Shown: positions 32,458 through 41,858, numbered from the stretch's first letter. The stretch: 64,000 nucleotides of DNA from RYN-230 sp963813975 (GCA_963813975.1 CAWFAP010000006.1:1116001-1180000); one strand, 5' to 3'. A program made the numbers and translations. Notes: generated by a model not told the origin, from the letters alone.

Positions 32458-34149
32458 ATGATCACGACCGGTGGCAACCCTGCGGATCCGGTGCCCCGTG
32501 CCGAGGGGCAGGATAACGCTGCTGGTGCGCATGGGGCATCCGGTACCTATGGGGCGACCGAGACAGTTGTGACTATGGGTACCCCTGGGGTGCGTGATAC
32601 CGCAGTGGCCGGCCGCGCGTCACCGGGCCGCACGTCACCGGGCCCGGCATCACTAGGCCACGCATCGCCAGGCCGCACGCCCGGCCGGCCCGACTGGGTC
32701 CCGTGGCTGATCGCGCTGGCCGCGTTCGCGGCGTACACCACGATCTCGCTGTTCCGTTACTTCCATCTCGCCCCGGGCTCCTGGGACCTGGGTATCTTCA
32801 CTGAGTACGTCCGGCAGCTGGCCCACCTGCGCGCCCCGGTGGTGAACATCCACGGGCCCGGCTTCAACCTGCTCGGCGACCACTTCCAGCCGATCGTCGG
32901 CCTGATCGTCCCGGTCTTCCTGCTGTTTCCGAGCGCGGCCACCCTGCTCGTGGTCCAGGCCCTGCTGACCGCCGTCTCCATCATCCCGGTGAGCCGGGCG
33001 GCCGCGGCCCGGCTCGGCACCGGCGCGGGGCGGATGATCGGCGCCGCGTACGGGTTCTCCTGGGGCCTCCAGCAGATGATCGACTTCGACTTCCACGAGA
33101 TCGCGTTCGCGGTCCCGCTGCTGGCCTGCTCGCTGTCCGCGCTGCTGCGGGGCAAGGTCCGGGCCGCGGTGATGTGGGCGCTGCCCCTGGTGTTCGTGAA
33201 GGAAGACCAGGGTTTCACGGTCGCGGCCATCGGCGTGCTCATCGTGGCCATGAGCCTGTCCCGGGCCCGCGGCGAGGCAGGGGACCAGGCCGCGCTGCGC
33301 TGGGGTGCGCTGCTGACCATCTGGGGACTCTCCTGGTCGTTCCTGGCCATCGCGGTGATCATCCCGCACTTCAACCCGCTGCATCAGTACCCCTACTGGA
33401 CGGACGGCGGCGTGCTGAGCCCCGGGGGGGCGCATCCCTCACCGTCCTCGGTGCTCGCCCAGTTCGCCCACTCGCCCGTGCCGAAGCTGCGGACCACGGT
33501 GCTCATCGTGCTGCCGGTGGCGTTCCTCGCGCTGGGGTCGCCGCTCGCCCTGGTGGCGGTGCCGGGCCTGGCCCTGCGGTTCGGGTCCACGAATAGCGCC
33601 TACTGGGGAGCGGGGTATCACTACAACGCCACGGTGATGCCCATCGTGTTCATCGCGGCGATCGGCACGCTGGCCCGGATCCGTGCGTACCGGGACCGGC
33701 CCGCCGGTGCGCGCGGCCAACCCCGGCTCTCGTCCTGGCTTGATCCGGCGGCCACGCGGGCCGTCCCGGCGCTCATGCTGGGAATCGCGGCCGTGACCGC
33801 CTGGACGTTCCCGCTCGGCGACCTGTGGCAGGCCCGGACCTACCAGATCAGCCCGCACGTCCGGGCGGAGGACGCCGCCCTGGCCCGGGTGCCCGGCGGC
33901 ACCACCGTGGAGGCCACTTTGACCATGCTGGCCCCGCTGGCCGCCCGCGATGACACCTACTGGATCGGCATCGCCGGGAACCCGGCGCCGCGCTACGTCG
34001 TGTTCGACGAGCTGGACAGCGGCTGGAATCCGCCGCCCGCCGTCCCGCTCACGTTCGTCGAGCAGCGTCACCCCGGCATCACCTACCGGCAGGTCTACGA
34101 GAACAACCTTGTCTATGTGTTCCGCCGGGTCGGCCAGGCCAGCCCATAG
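32458..34149 (+). CDS. DUF2079 integral membrane protein
   Basis: A 563-residue protein with AGGA five bases before ATG 32458. A disordered Gly/Pro/Ser-rich N-terminus of about 80 residues includes repeats (ASPGRTSPGPASLGHASPGR). Then come 10-12 helices with SWDLGIFTEYVRQLAHLRAP, GFNLLGDHFQPIVGLIVPVF and FVKEDQGFTVAAIGVLIVAM, the hallmarks of DUF2079. The family resembles GT-C glycosyltransferases in topology. The Asp/His residues near the first loop could be catalytic, but no activity is established. Confidence 0.85.
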   Translation: MITTGGNPADPVPRAEGQDNAAGAHGASGTYGATETVVTMGTPGVRDTAVAGRASPGRTSPGPASLGHASPGRTPGRPDWVPWLIALAAFAAYTTISLFRYFHLAPGSWDLGIFTEYVRQLAHLRAPVVNIHGPGFNLLGDHFQPIVGLIVPVFLLFPSAATLLVVQALLTAVSIIPVSRAAAARLGTGAGRMIGAAYGFSWGLQQMIDFDFHEIAFAVPLLACSLSALLRGKVRAAVMWALPLVFVKEDQGFTVAAIGVLIVAMSLSRARGEAGDQAALRWGALLTIWGLSWSFLAIAVIIPHFNPLHQYPYWTDGGVLSPGGAHPSPSSVLAQFAHSPVPKLRTTVLIVLPVAFLALGSPLALVAVPGLALRFGSTNSAYWGAGYHYNATVMPIVFIAAIGTLARIRAYRDRPAGARGQPRLSSWLDPAATRAVPALMLGIAAVTAWTFPLGDLWQARTYQISPHVRAEDAALARVPGGTTVEATLTMLAPLAARDDTYWIGIAGNPAPRYVVFDELDSGWNPPPAVPLTFVEQRHPGITYRQVYENNLVYVFRRVGQASP

Positions 34150-34201
34150 GCGGCGTACCCGTCAGTAGGTAGAGTCATCTGCGGACCGGTCAGGAGGCTC
34201 T

Positions 34202-35443
34202 ATGGACTTCGGCTATGACGTCCGCACGGAGGAGTTCAGGAAACGCCTCCTCGCGTTCATGGACGAGTGCGTCTATCCGGCGGAGCCGGTGTTCGCGGCA
34301 CAGGTGCGGGACAACGAGCAGGCAGGACGAGCCTGGGAGCGCCCCGGGGTGATCGGGGAGCTGAAGCAGGAGGCCCGCAGCCGGGGCCTGTGGAACCTGT
34401 TCCTGGCCCATCACCCGGAGGGCGCCGGGCTCACCAACCTCCAGTACGCGCCGCTGGCGGAGATCACCGGGCGCAGCCCGGCGATCGCCCCCGAGGCACT
34501 CAACTGCGCCGCCCCGGACACCGGGAACATGGAGCTGCTGGCCGAATTCGGCTCACCCGGGCAGCAGGAACGCTGGCTCCGGCCGCTGCTGGAGGGGACG
34601 ATCCGGTCCGCCTTCTGCATGACCGAGCCGGACGTCGCGTCCTCGGATGCGACGAACATCACAACCCGGATCGAGCGCGACGGGGACGAGTACGTCCTCA
34701 ACGGCCGGAAGTGGTGGTCGTCCGGCGCGATGAACCCGGGCTGCGAGATCTTCATCGTGATGGGCCGGACCGCCTGGGAGGGGGACCGGCACCGCCAGCA
34801 GTCCATGATCCTCGTGCCCCGGGACACCCCGGGGGTCACGGTGCGGCGCGGGCTCAGCCTGTTCGGGTACAACGACGCTCCGCACGGCGGCCACGCCGAG
34901 GTGGTGTTCGACGGCGCCCGGGTGCCCGCGGCCAACCTGATCGCGGGCGAGGGTGACGGCTTCACGATTGCCCAGGCCCGGCTGGGCCCGGGCCGGATCC
35001 ACCACTGCATGCGGCTGATCGGCTCCGCTGAGCGGGCCCTGGAGCTGCTCTGCCGCCGGGTCACCGACCGGGTCGCGTTCGGCCAGCCCCTGGCCGACCA
35101 GGGGGTGATCCAGGAGTGGATCGCCGAGGCGCGGGTGCGGATCGAGCAGGCCCGGCTGCTGGTGCTGAAGACCGCCTGGCTGATGGACACGGTGGGCAAC
35201 AAGGGCGCGCACAGCGAGATCCAGGCCATCAAGATCATCACCCCGGCCATGGCCGAATGGGTGATCGACAAGGCGATCACGGCGCACGGCGCGGCCGGGG
35301 TCAGCCAGGACTTCCCGCTCGCCTACCTGTGGGCGAACGCCCGGACCCTCCGCTTCGCCGACGGGCCCGACGAGGTGCACAAACGCTCGCTCGCCCGCCG
35401 GGAACTGCGCCCCTACCGGGTCGCCCGCGAATCCTCCGGCTGA
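34202..35443 (+). CDS. acyl-CoA dehydrogenase (ACAD10/11-like)
   Basis: A 413-residue protein with AGGAGG before the ATG. MDFGYDVRTEEFRKRLLAFM, FCMTEPDVASSDATNITTRI (FAD/substrate), WWSSGAMNPGCEIFIVMGRT, and a C-terminal FADGPDEVHKRSLARRELRP. The GPDEVH in place of YEGTSEI is the pattern of the ACAD10/11-like group, which handles hydroxylated or branched acyl-CoAs in some hosts. It opens an operon with SDR and two further dehydrogenases. Confidence 0.88.
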   Translation: MDFGYDVRTEEFRKRLLAFMDECVYPAEPVFAAQVRDNEQAGRAWERPGVIGELKQEARSRGLWNLFLAHHPEGAGLTNLQYAPLAEITGRSPAIAPEALNCAAPDTGNMELLAEFGSPGQQERWLRPLLEGTIRSAFCMTEPDVASSDATNITTRIERDGDEYVLNGRKWWSSGAMNPGCEIFIVMGRTAWEGDRHRQQSMILVPRDTPGVTVRRGLSLFGYNDAPHGGHAEVVFDGARVPAANLIAGEGDGFTIAQARLGPGRIHHCMRLIGSAERALELLCRRVTDRVAFGQPLADQGVIQEWIAEARVRIEQARLLVLKTAWLMDTVGNKGAHSEIQAIKIITPAMAEWVIDKAITAHGAAGVSQDFPLAYLWANARTLRFADGPDEVHKRSLARRELRPYRVARESSG

Positions 35444-35491
35444 GCCGGGGGAACGCCTGCCACTGTCACCGATGACACCAGCAAGGAGAAA

Positions 35492-36259
35492 ATGATCATG
35501 CCTCAGGATGAGCAGCGAGTGGCCATCGTTACGGGCGCGGCCCGTGGCATCGGGGCCGCCACGGCCCGCCGCCTGGCCTCGGACGGGCTGGCGGTGGCCG
35601 TGCTCGACCTGGACGCGGACGCCTGCAAGGCGACGGTGGAGGCCATCGCCTCGGCCGGCGGGCGGGCCCTCGCGGTCGGCGCCGACGTAAGCCAGTCCGA
35701 CCAGGTGCAGACGGCCGTGGACACCGTGGCCGCTGGGCTCGGGCCGCCCGCGGTCCTGGTCAACAACGCCGGCGTGATCCGGGACAACCTGCTGTTCAAG
35801 ATGAGCGAGGACGACTGGGACACGGTCCTGGGCGTGCACCTGCGCGGCGCCTTCCTGATGACCAAGGCGGCGCAGAAGTACATGGTGGAGACCCGCTTCG
35901 GCCGCATCGTGAACCTGTCGTCGAGCTCGGCGCTGGGCAACCGGGGGCAGGCCAACTACTCTGCGGCCAAGGCCGGCATGCAGGGCCTGACCAAGACGTT
36001 CGCCATCGAGCTCGGACCGTTCGGTATCACCGCGAACGCGGTCGCCCCGGGGTTCATCGTCACCGACATGACCGCCTCGACCGCGGCCCGGGTCGGCATG
36101 GGCTTCGAGGACTTCCAGGCCGCCGCGGCGGGCCAGATCCCGGTCCGCCGGGTCGGCCAGGTGGACGACGTCGCGCACACCATCTCGTTCCTGGCCAGCG
36201 AGGGCGCCGGGTTCGTGTCCGGCCAGGTGATCTACGTGGCGGGCGGACCGCTGTGCTGA
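35492..36259 (+). CDS. SDR oxidoreductase (FabG-like)
   Basis: A 255-residue protein with AAGGAG before ATG 35492. It shows RVAIVTGAARGIGAATARRL (Rossmann), VLVNNAGVI, VNLSSSSALGNRGQANYSAA with the catalytic Ser and YSAAK Tyr/Lys, and a C-terminal FVSGQVIYVAGGPLC. It is a typical 3-oxoacyl reductase or 3-hydroxyacyl-CoA dehydrogenase. It overlaps the next dehydrogenase gene, so it probably oxidises the hydroxyacyl-CoA made in this pathway. Confidence 0.88.
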   Translation: MIMPQDEQRVAIVTGAARGIGAATARRLASDGLAVAVLDLDADACKATVEAIASAGGRALAVGADVSQSDQVQTAVDTVAAGLGPPAVLVNNAGVIRDNLLFKMSEDDWDTVLGVHLRGAFLMTKAAQKYMVETRFGRIVNLSSSSALGNRGQANYSAAKAGMQGLTKTFAIELGPFGITANAVAPGFIVTDMTASTAARVGMGFEDFQAAAAGQIPVRRVGQVDDVAHTISFLASEGAGFVSGQVIYVAGGPLC

Positions 36260-37545
36260 GCGCCGGCGGCGGGCCGGCCAGCACCGGCCAAACCGGGCCC
36301 GTCAGCGCGGACGGGCTCCGCGAGCGGGTCCGCGACTTCCTGGCCGGCCACGACCCCGCGCGGATACCCCGGCTGGAGTTCCTGGGCGCCCGGTTCGACG
36401 CCGGCCTGGCCGCGGTGCACTACCCGGAAGGCCTCGGCGGGCTCGGCCTGCCCCGGGCCCTGCAGGGCGTGGTCGAGGCCGAGTTCGCCGCGGCCGGCGC
36501 GCCGGGCAACCAGCCGGAGCGCATCGGCATCGGGCTGGGCATGGCCGCGCCGACCATCCTCACCTTCGGCACCGAAGAGCAGAAGGCCCGCTGGATCCGG
36601 CCGCTGTGGACCGGCGAGGAGGTCTGGTGCCAGCTGTTCAGCGAGCCCGGGGCCGGGTCCGACCTGGCCGGGCTGGCCACCCGGGCGGTCCGCGAGGATG
36701 AGCCCCCCGCCGCTGACGGGGCCGCGAATGGGACCGCCCCGGACGGGGACGGCGCACCCGATGCCGCCCGCTGGGTGGTGAACGGCCAGAAGGTCTGGAC
36801 ATCCATGGCCCACCAGGCCCGCTGGGGCCTGCTCCTGGCCCGGACCGACCCGGACGTGCCCAAGCACGCCGGCCTGACCTACTTCGCCTGCGACATGACC
36901 GGCGAGGGGGTGGAGGTCCGGCCGCTGCGCCAGCTCACCGGCGAGGCCGAGTTCAACGAGGTCTTCCTGACCAGCGCGGTGATCCCGGACGGCGACCGGA
37001 TCGGCGGGGTCGGCGAGGGCTGGCGGGTGGCCCAGGGCACGCTGATGAACGAGCGGGTCTCCATCGGCGGCACCGCGGTGCCCCGGGAAGGCGGGATGAT
37101 CGGCTCCGCGGCCCGGTCCTGGCGCGAGCACCCCGAGCAGCGCACCCCCGGCCTGCACGACCGGATGCTCCGGCTGTGGGCCGACGCCGAGGTGGCCAGG
37201 CTGGCCTCGGAACGGCTCCGCCAGCAGCTGGCCGTGGGTCACCCGGGCCCGGAGGGCTCGGCCGCCAAGCTGGTGTTCGCCCGGCTGAACCAGGACATCA
37301 CCGCGCTCGAAGTCGAGATGGCCGGGGCGGACGGGCTCCGCTACGGGGACTGGACCATGCGCAGGCCGGAGAGTGTCAGCTTCTACGGCCGTGACCCCGG
37401 GTACCGCTACCTGCGGGCCCGCGGTAACTCCATCGAGGGCGGCACCTCGGAGATCCTGCGCAACATCATCGCCGAGCGGGTCCTGGGCCTGCCGGCCGAG
37501 CCACGCACGGACACCCGTGTGCCCTGGAAGGACCTGCCCCGGTGA
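36253..37545 (+). CDS. acyl-CoA dehydrogenase with catalytic-type C-terminus
   Basis: A 430-residue protein from GTG 36253, overlapping the SDR stop. It shows YPEGLGGLGLPRALQGVVEA, WCQLFSEPGAGSDLAGLATR, VVNGQKVWTSMAHQARWGLL and SIEGGTSEILRNIIAERVLG. The GGTSEI motif is typical of FadE enzymes. A stretch of 25 Ala/Gly/Asp residues near 155-180 is an insertion. It is followed by a smaller, more diverged dehydrogenase, as in actinobacterial heterotetrameric FadE pairs. Confidence 0.88.
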   Translation: MLSAGGGPASTGQTGPVSADGLRERVRDFLAGHDPARIPRLEFLGARFDAGLAAVHYPEGLGGLGLPRALQGVVEAEFAAAGAPGNQPERIGIGLGMAAPTILTFGTEEQKARWIRPLWTGEEVWCQLFSEPGAGSDLAGLATRAVREDEPPAADGAANGTAPDGDGAPDAARWVVNGQKVWTSMAHQARWGLLLARTDPDVPKHAGLTYFACDMTGEGVEVRPLRQLTGEAEFNEVFLTSAVIPDGDRIGGVGEGWRVAQGTLMNERVSIGGTAVPREGGMIGSAARSWREHPEQRTPGLHDRMLRLWADAEVARLASERLRQQLAVGHPGPEGSAAKLVFARLNQDITALEVEMAGADGLRYGDWTMRRPESVSFYGRDPGYRYLRARGNSIEGGTSEILRNIIAERVLGLPAEPRTDTRVPWKDLPR

Positions 37546-37597
37546 GCGCCGTCCGGCGGGAGCTTTCCCGGGCGGAGCGAACAACTAAGGAGACTCC

Positions 37598-38845
37598 GTG
37601 AGCACCTCCACGCAGCCCGCGGCCGCCCGTGACGACCCCGCCCACGGCAACGCCGCTCACGATGTCGCCGCCCAGCCTGACCGGGGCCTGCCCGACCTGC
37701 TCTACGGCGAGGCGGAAGAGGAACTCCGGGCCGCCGTCCGGGACCTGCTCCAGGAGCGGGCCGGCTGGCCCGCGGTGCTGGCCCGGACCGAGACCGGCGA
37801 GCCGTACGACACCAGCCTGTGGCGGGTGCTCGCCGCCGAGGTCGGCTGCGCCGGCCTGCTGATCCCGGAAAGCCACGGGGGTGCCGGCGCCAGCTACCGT
37901 GAGGCGGCGGTCGTCGCCGAAGAGGCCGGCCGGGCCGTGGCCCCCGTCCCGTTCCTGGGCAGCGCGGTGGTCGCGACGGCCGCGGTGCTGGCGGCCGGTG
38001 ACGGCGAGCTGCTGTCCGGGCTGGCCGAGGCCACCGTGACCGCGGCGCTGGCCGTCCCGTTCGCCAGCAAGCCCAGGGCCGGCCAGCGGGACACGAGCCC
38101 GGCCGCGGCCGTGCGGGTCGCGCCCCCGCAGCCCGGCGACGCCGCGGGCCAGTCCCGGCTGACCGGGATAGTCACCGGGGTCGCCGACGCGCTGCCCGCG
38201 TCCGTGCTGCTCGTCCCCGCCGACGGTGTGCCCGCCGGGCTGTACGCGGTGGACGCCGCCGCGCCGGGGCTGACCATCACCCCGGTGGTCTCGCTGGACC
38301 AGACCCGCCCGCTGGCTGACCTGACCCTGGACAACGTCCCCGCCCGGCCGCTGGCCGCCGGCGAGGACGCGGAACGGGCGGTCGCCGCCGCGGTGGCCGC
38401 GGGGGCCGCGATGCTGGCCGCCGAGCAGCTCGGGGTGGCTGAGCGCTGCCTGGAGATGACCGTCGCCTACCTGAAGGAGCGGTACCAGTTCGCCCGCCCG
38501 GTCGGCTCGTTCCAGGCGCTCAAGCACCGCGCCGCGGACCTGTGGGTGGCCATCACCCAGGCCCGGGCCGCGTCCCGGTACGCCGCCGCGTGCCTGGCCG
38601 ACGGTGACGCGGACGCGCCGGTCGCGGTGGCCCTGGCCAAGGCGGCCTGCGGGGACGCCGCCACCCTGGCCGCGCGGGAATGCGTGCAGCTGCACGGGGG
38701 GATCGGCTTCACCTGGGAGCACCCCGCGCACCTGTACCTGAAGCGGGCCACGAGCTCGTCGATCGGGTTCGGCACCCCGGACTGGCATCGCGCCGCCCTG
38801 GCCGCCCTGGCCGGGCTGCCTCCGGCCCCGGCCGGCCCCCGGTGA
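37598..38845 (+). CDS. acyl-CoA dehydrogenase, diverged partner subunit
   Basis: A 415-residue protein with AAGGAG before GTG 37598. It shows GLLIPESHGGAGASYREAAV, a variable middle region, EMTVAYLKERYQFARPVGSF, QALKHRAADLW and the C-terminal VQLHGGIGFTWEHPAHLYLK. There is no GGTSEI; the end is that of the partner subunits in alpha2-beta2 enzymes for steroid side chains. Partnership with the gene at 36253 is inferred from adjacency. It overlaps the next SDR by GTGA. Confidence 0.87.
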   Translation: MSTSTQPAAARDDPAHGNAAHDVAAQPDRGLPDLLYGEAEEELRAAVRDLLQERAGWPAVLARTETGEPYDTSLWRVLAAEVGCAGLLIPESHGGAGASYREAAVVAEEAGRAVAPVPFLGSAVVATAAVLAAGDGELLSGLAEATVTAALAVPFASKPRAGQRDTSPAAAVRVAPPQPGDAAGQSRLTGIVTGVADALPASVLLVPADGVPAGLYAVDAAAPGLTITPVVSLDQTRPLADLTLDNVPARPLAAGEDAERAVAAAVAAGAAMLAAEQLGVAERCLEMTVAYLKERYQFARPVGSFQALKHRAADLWVAITQARAASRYAAACLADGDADAPVAVALAKAACGDAATLAARECVQLHGGIGFTWEHPAHLYLKRATSSSIGFGTPDWHRAALAALAGLPPAPAGPR

Positions 38846-39624
38846 AGTCCGTCGCAGGCGCCGGGGTGGTGATCACCGGCGCCGGCAGCGGCATCGGCGC
38901 CGCGCTGGCCCGGCGGTTCGCCGCCGACGGCGCCCGGGTGGTGGTCAACGACATCGACGCGGACGCCGCGCGGGAGGTCGCCAAGTCCTGCGGCGGGGAG
39001 GCGCTGCCCGGGGATGCGGCCAGCGAGGCGGGCGTGGCCGGGCTGATCAGCGGCGCGGCCGGCCTGCTGGATGGCATCGACCTGTTCTGTGCCAACGCCG
39101 GGATCGCCCGGCCGGGCGGTGCGGACGCCGCCGAGCCAGACTGGGACGCCTCCTGGCAGGTCAACGTCATGGCGCACGTGCGGGCGGCCCGGCTGCTGAC
39201 CGGCCCGTGGCTGGAGCGGGGCCGCGGTCACCTGATCTGCACGGTGTCGGCGGCCGGGCTGCTGACCATGCTCGGCTCGGCCCCGTACTCGGTGACCAAG
39301 CACGCCGCGCTGGCCTTCGCGGAATGGATGTCGGCCACGTACGCCCACCGCGGCATCACCGTGCAGGCCCTGTGCCCGCAGGGCGTGCGGACGCCGCTGT
39401 ACGAATCCTCCGGCCCCATCGGGCATGCGCTGATGGACGCGTCCGCGATCACCCCGGACGCGGTGGCGGACGCGGTCATCGAGGGCATCGCCGACGGCCG
39501 GTTCCTGATCCTGCCGCATCCCGAGGTGTCGCTCATGTACTCGCGCCGGGCCGCCGATCCTGACCGCTGGCTGAACGGGATGAACCGGCTCCAGCAGCAG
39601 GTTGAAACGCTTCCTGATCAGTAA
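38842..39624 (+). CDS. SDR oxidoreductase
   Basis: A 260-residue protein from GTG 38842, overlapping the dehydrogenase stop. It shows VVITGAGSGIGAALARRFAA, LFCANAGIARPG, VSAAGLLTMLGSAPYSVTKH with catalytic YSVTK, and a C-terminus LMYSRRAADPDRWLNGMNRL. It belongs to the classical SDR group, probably acting on an alcohol or ketone in the same acyl-CoA or steroid-like pathway. It ends the tightly linked operon. Confidence 0.86.
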   Translation: MKSVAGAGVVITGAGSGIGAALARRFAADGARVVVNDIDADAAREVAKSCGGEALPGDAASEAGVAGLISGAAGLLDGIDLFCANAGIARPGGADAAEPDWDASWQVNVMAHVRAARLLTGPWLERGRGHLICTVSAAGLLTMLGSAPYSVTKHAALAFAEWMSATYAHRGITVQALCPQGVRTPLYESSGPIGHALMDASAITPDAVADAVIEGIADGRFLILPHPEVSLMYSRRAADPDRWLNGMNRLQQQVETLPDQ

Positions 39625-39660
39625 CCCACCCGCATGTCCGGTTTGCGGCATGCTGTCGGC

Positions 39661-40221
39661 ATGAAGCCGGCTGCCACGGGGATGCTGCACCACCTCGAGC
39701 TCTGGGTACCGGACCTGAGCCGGGCCGAGCACACCTGGGGATGGCTGCTGGATGCGCTCGGTTACGAGCTGTATCAGCAGTGGCCCGAAGGGCTGAGCTG
39801 GCGGTGCGGTGATCTCTATATCGTGCTCGAGCAGTCACCTGCGCGCAGCGCGTTCCGGCACGACCGGCACCGGCCCGGCCTCAACCACCTGGCCTTCCAC
39901 GTGTCCGACCGCGCCACCCTGGACCGGATGGTGGGGGAGGCGCTGCTGCACGGCTGGCGGCTGCTGTTCGCGGACCGGCACCCCTACGCCGGGGGCGAGC
40001 AGCATTACGCCGCCTACCTGGAGGACCGCGACGGGTACGAGGTCGAGCTGGTGGCCCCGCCGCCGCGGCACGGGGCCGGGCCCGGGGAGAGCACGCAGCG
40101 CGGCGAAGCGGCCGAAGGCGCGCACCGCGCCGGGCCCGGCGACGAGGCGTACCGCGCGGATCCCGCCGAGTACGCGTACCCCCCGGGACCGGACGATCCC
40201 GCGGCGGGCTGGATCAGCTGA
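39661..40221 (+). CDS. VOC-family protein with acidic repeat-like tail
   Basis: A 186-residue protein from ATG 39661. MKPAATGMLHHLELWVPDLS, WGWLLDALGYELYQQWPEGL, PGLNHLAFHVSDRATLDRMV and AAYLEDRDGYEVELVAP show the VOC fold with His/His/Glu ligands. The last 50 residues are Ala/Gly/Glu-rich low complexity. No ribosome site is clear. It lies 36 bases after the SDR and could be part of the same transcript. Confidence 0.8.
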   Translation: MKPAATGMLHHLELWVPDLSRAEHTWGWLLDALGYELYQQWPEGLSWRCGDLYIVLEQSPARSAFRHDRHRPGLNHLAFHVSDRATLDRMVGEALLHGWRLLFADRHPYAGGEQHYAAYLEDRDGYEVELVAPPPRHGAGPGESTQRGEAAEGAHRAGPGDEAYRADPAEYAYPPGPDDPAAGWIS

Positions 40222-40260
40222 CTAGGCCGGTGCGGTGGCCACGAGCCCGCGGAGCGGATG

Positions 40261-41133
40261 TCACGGGTGGGTGTCCCAATGGTGGCGCAGCGCCGCGGTG
40301 AGTTCGGCGGCCCGTTCGTCGGGGAAGAACAGGCGGGCGCCGTCGATCTCGACGACGCCGGTGGCGCCGGGGATGGTGTCGCGCAGCCAGTAGGCCCACT
40401 TGCGGCGGAAGACATTGTCGCCGGTCCCCCAGACGATGAGGGTCGGGACGTGCAGGCGGGCCAAGGCGGGTTCGACCGCCAGCAGGTCGCGGGGGTGCAG
40501 GGACGTGAACAAGCGCTGGTACTGGCGGGCCGACTCCGCGGTGGCGAACAGCGGTTCCACCCAGGCACGCACCACGTCCTCGGGCAGGTTGGCGACGTCC
40601 TGATAGCCGCCGCCATAGACGCGCTTGCGGGCCCGCGGGATGTCGCGTGCCAGCCAGCGTCCGAGGCGGGCGAACAAGCCCATCCGGGCGAACAGGACCG
40701 CGGGCAGCAGCGCCTTCGGGGGGAGGTTGGTGTGTGCCTCGCAGTTGGTCAGGGTCAGGGTGTGCAGCCGCTCGGGATTCCCGGCCGCGAACACCTGGGC
40801 GATCGCGCCGCCGGTGTCGTTCGCGACGAGGTCGACGTCGGTCAGCTCGAGCGCGTCGCAGAAGTCGGCGACGAAGCGGGCCAGGGCCGGCAGCGAGAAG
40901 TCCTGGCCGGCGGCCGCGGGCGTGTGCCCGTGCAGCGGCAGGTCGACGGCGATGCAGCGGCGCTGGCCGTCGAGCTGGGCGATCACGTGCCGCCACAGAT
41001 AGCTGCTGGTGCCCACGCCGTGGACGAACAGCGCCGCGCGGCCCGGGCTGCCGGTGTCGATGTAGCTGGCGGAACCTGACCGGGTATGCACCTGGCTGCG
41101 GTGGCTGTCGAGGCGTTCCAGCACGGTGGGCAT
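40261..41133 (-). CDS. alpha/beta hydrolase with Asp nucleophile (dehalogenase-like)
   Basis: A 290-residue protein, MPTVLERLDSHRSQVHTRSG. It shows ALFVHGVGTSSYLWRHVIAQ (oxyanion region), LVANDTGGAIAQVFAAGNPE, and late PTLIVWGTGDNVFRRKWAYW, with His in RHHWDTHP. The nucleophile elbow reads NDTGG rather than GxSxG, so the nucleophile is probably Asp as in haloalkane or haloacetate dehalogenases. It is divergent from a TetR regulator with palindromic sites between them, so it is probably induced by its substrate. Confidence 0.84.
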   Translation of the reverse strand: MPTVLERLDSHRSQVHTRSGSASYIDTGSPGRAALFVHGVGTSSYLWRHVIAQLDGQRRCIAVDLPLHGHTPAAAGQDFSLPALARFVADFCDALELTDVDLVANDTGGAIAQVFAAGNPERLHTLTLTNCEAHTNLPPKALLPAVLFARMGLFARLGRWLARDIPRARKRVYGGGYQDVANLPEDVVRAWVEPLFATAESARQYQRLFTSLHPRDLLAVEPALARLHVPTLIVWGTGDNVFRRKWAYWLRDTIPGATGVVEIDGARLFFPDERAAELTAALRHHWDTHP

Positions 41134-41178
41134 GAGATTCTCCCCTCGTGGGCCACCGCCGGAGTAGAGTGACCCTAA

Positions 41179-41223
41179 AGACCGACCGGCGGTCTAACTC
41201 TTACAGACCGACGGTCGGTCTGT
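41179..41223. promoter_or_regulatory. two TetR-type operators
   Basis: AGACCG-ACCGG-CGGTCT (41179-41195) and ACAGACCGAC-G-GTCGGTCTGT (41203-41223, perfect 21-base palindrome) share the half-site AGACCG. They lie between the divergent hydrolase and tetR starts, 20 bases before the tetR ATG. Confidence 0.8.
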
Positions 41224-41243
41224 CAATTGTGCCGGGGAGGCAG

Positions 41244-41858
41244 ATGAACAAGAACGTCGAACGCGGCCAGGCCACCCGGGCGCATCTGGTCGACGTCGCA
41301 ACGCGGCTGTTCGCTGCGCACGGCTACGACGGCACATCGATCGAGGCGGTACTAGCCGGCTCGGGAGTCAGCCGCGGCTCGCTCTACCACCACTTCCGGG
41401 GCAAGGACGCGTTGTTCTGGGCCGTCCTGGAGGAGGTCGCCGCCCGGGTCGGCCAGCAATTGGCGGACGCGACGCGGGATGCGCCAGACCCGGTCGCCGC
41501 GCTGCGGGCCGAGTGCCTCGCGTGGATCCGGCTGGCCGGCGACCCGGTCGTCCAGCAGATCGCGCTGATCGACGCGCCGGCGGTACTGGGCTGGCAGCGG
41601 TGGCGGGAACTGGACGAACAGAACAGCCTGGGGCCAATCAGGGCCGCCCTCACGTACGCCGCCGAGGCCGGCGGCATCGAGCAACGTCACGTGAACACGT
41701 TCGCTCACATCGTGCTGGCCGCCGTCAATGAGGTAGCCCTGATGATCGCGCGCGCTGCCGACCCGGCTGCCGCGCTCAGCGCCGGTGAGAGCGCGGTCGC
41801 CGAGTTCTTGGACCGCCTGCTGGGGGATCTGGTGACACCAGAACTCCCAGGCAGGTGA
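41244..41858 (+). CDS. TetR-family repressor
   Basis: A 204-residue protein; ATG 41244 follows GGGGAGG. It shows RAHLVDVATRLFAAHGYDGT, SIEAVLAGSGVSRGSLYHHF, RGKDALFWAVLEEVA (HTH) and a C-terminal ligand domain (AECLAWIRLAGDPVVQQIAL). It probably represses itself and the divergent hydrolase through the palindromes at 41179-41223. The effector is unknown. Confidence 0.88.
   Translation: MNKNVERGQATRAHLVDVATRLFAAHGYDGTSIEAVLAGSGVSRGSLYHHFRGKDALFWAVLEEVAARVGQQLADATRDAPDPVAALRAECLAWIRLAGDPVVQQIALIDAPAVLGWQRWRELDEQNSLGPIRAALTYAAEAGGIEQRHVNTFAHIVLAAVNEVALMIARAADPAAALSAGESAVAEFLDRLLGDLVTPELPGR

Noticed and set aside
34553..37584. Long minus-strand frames across the acyl-CoA operon
   Set aside because: Shadows of the acyl-CoA dehydrogenase and SDR genes, which carry full family motifs on the plus strand.
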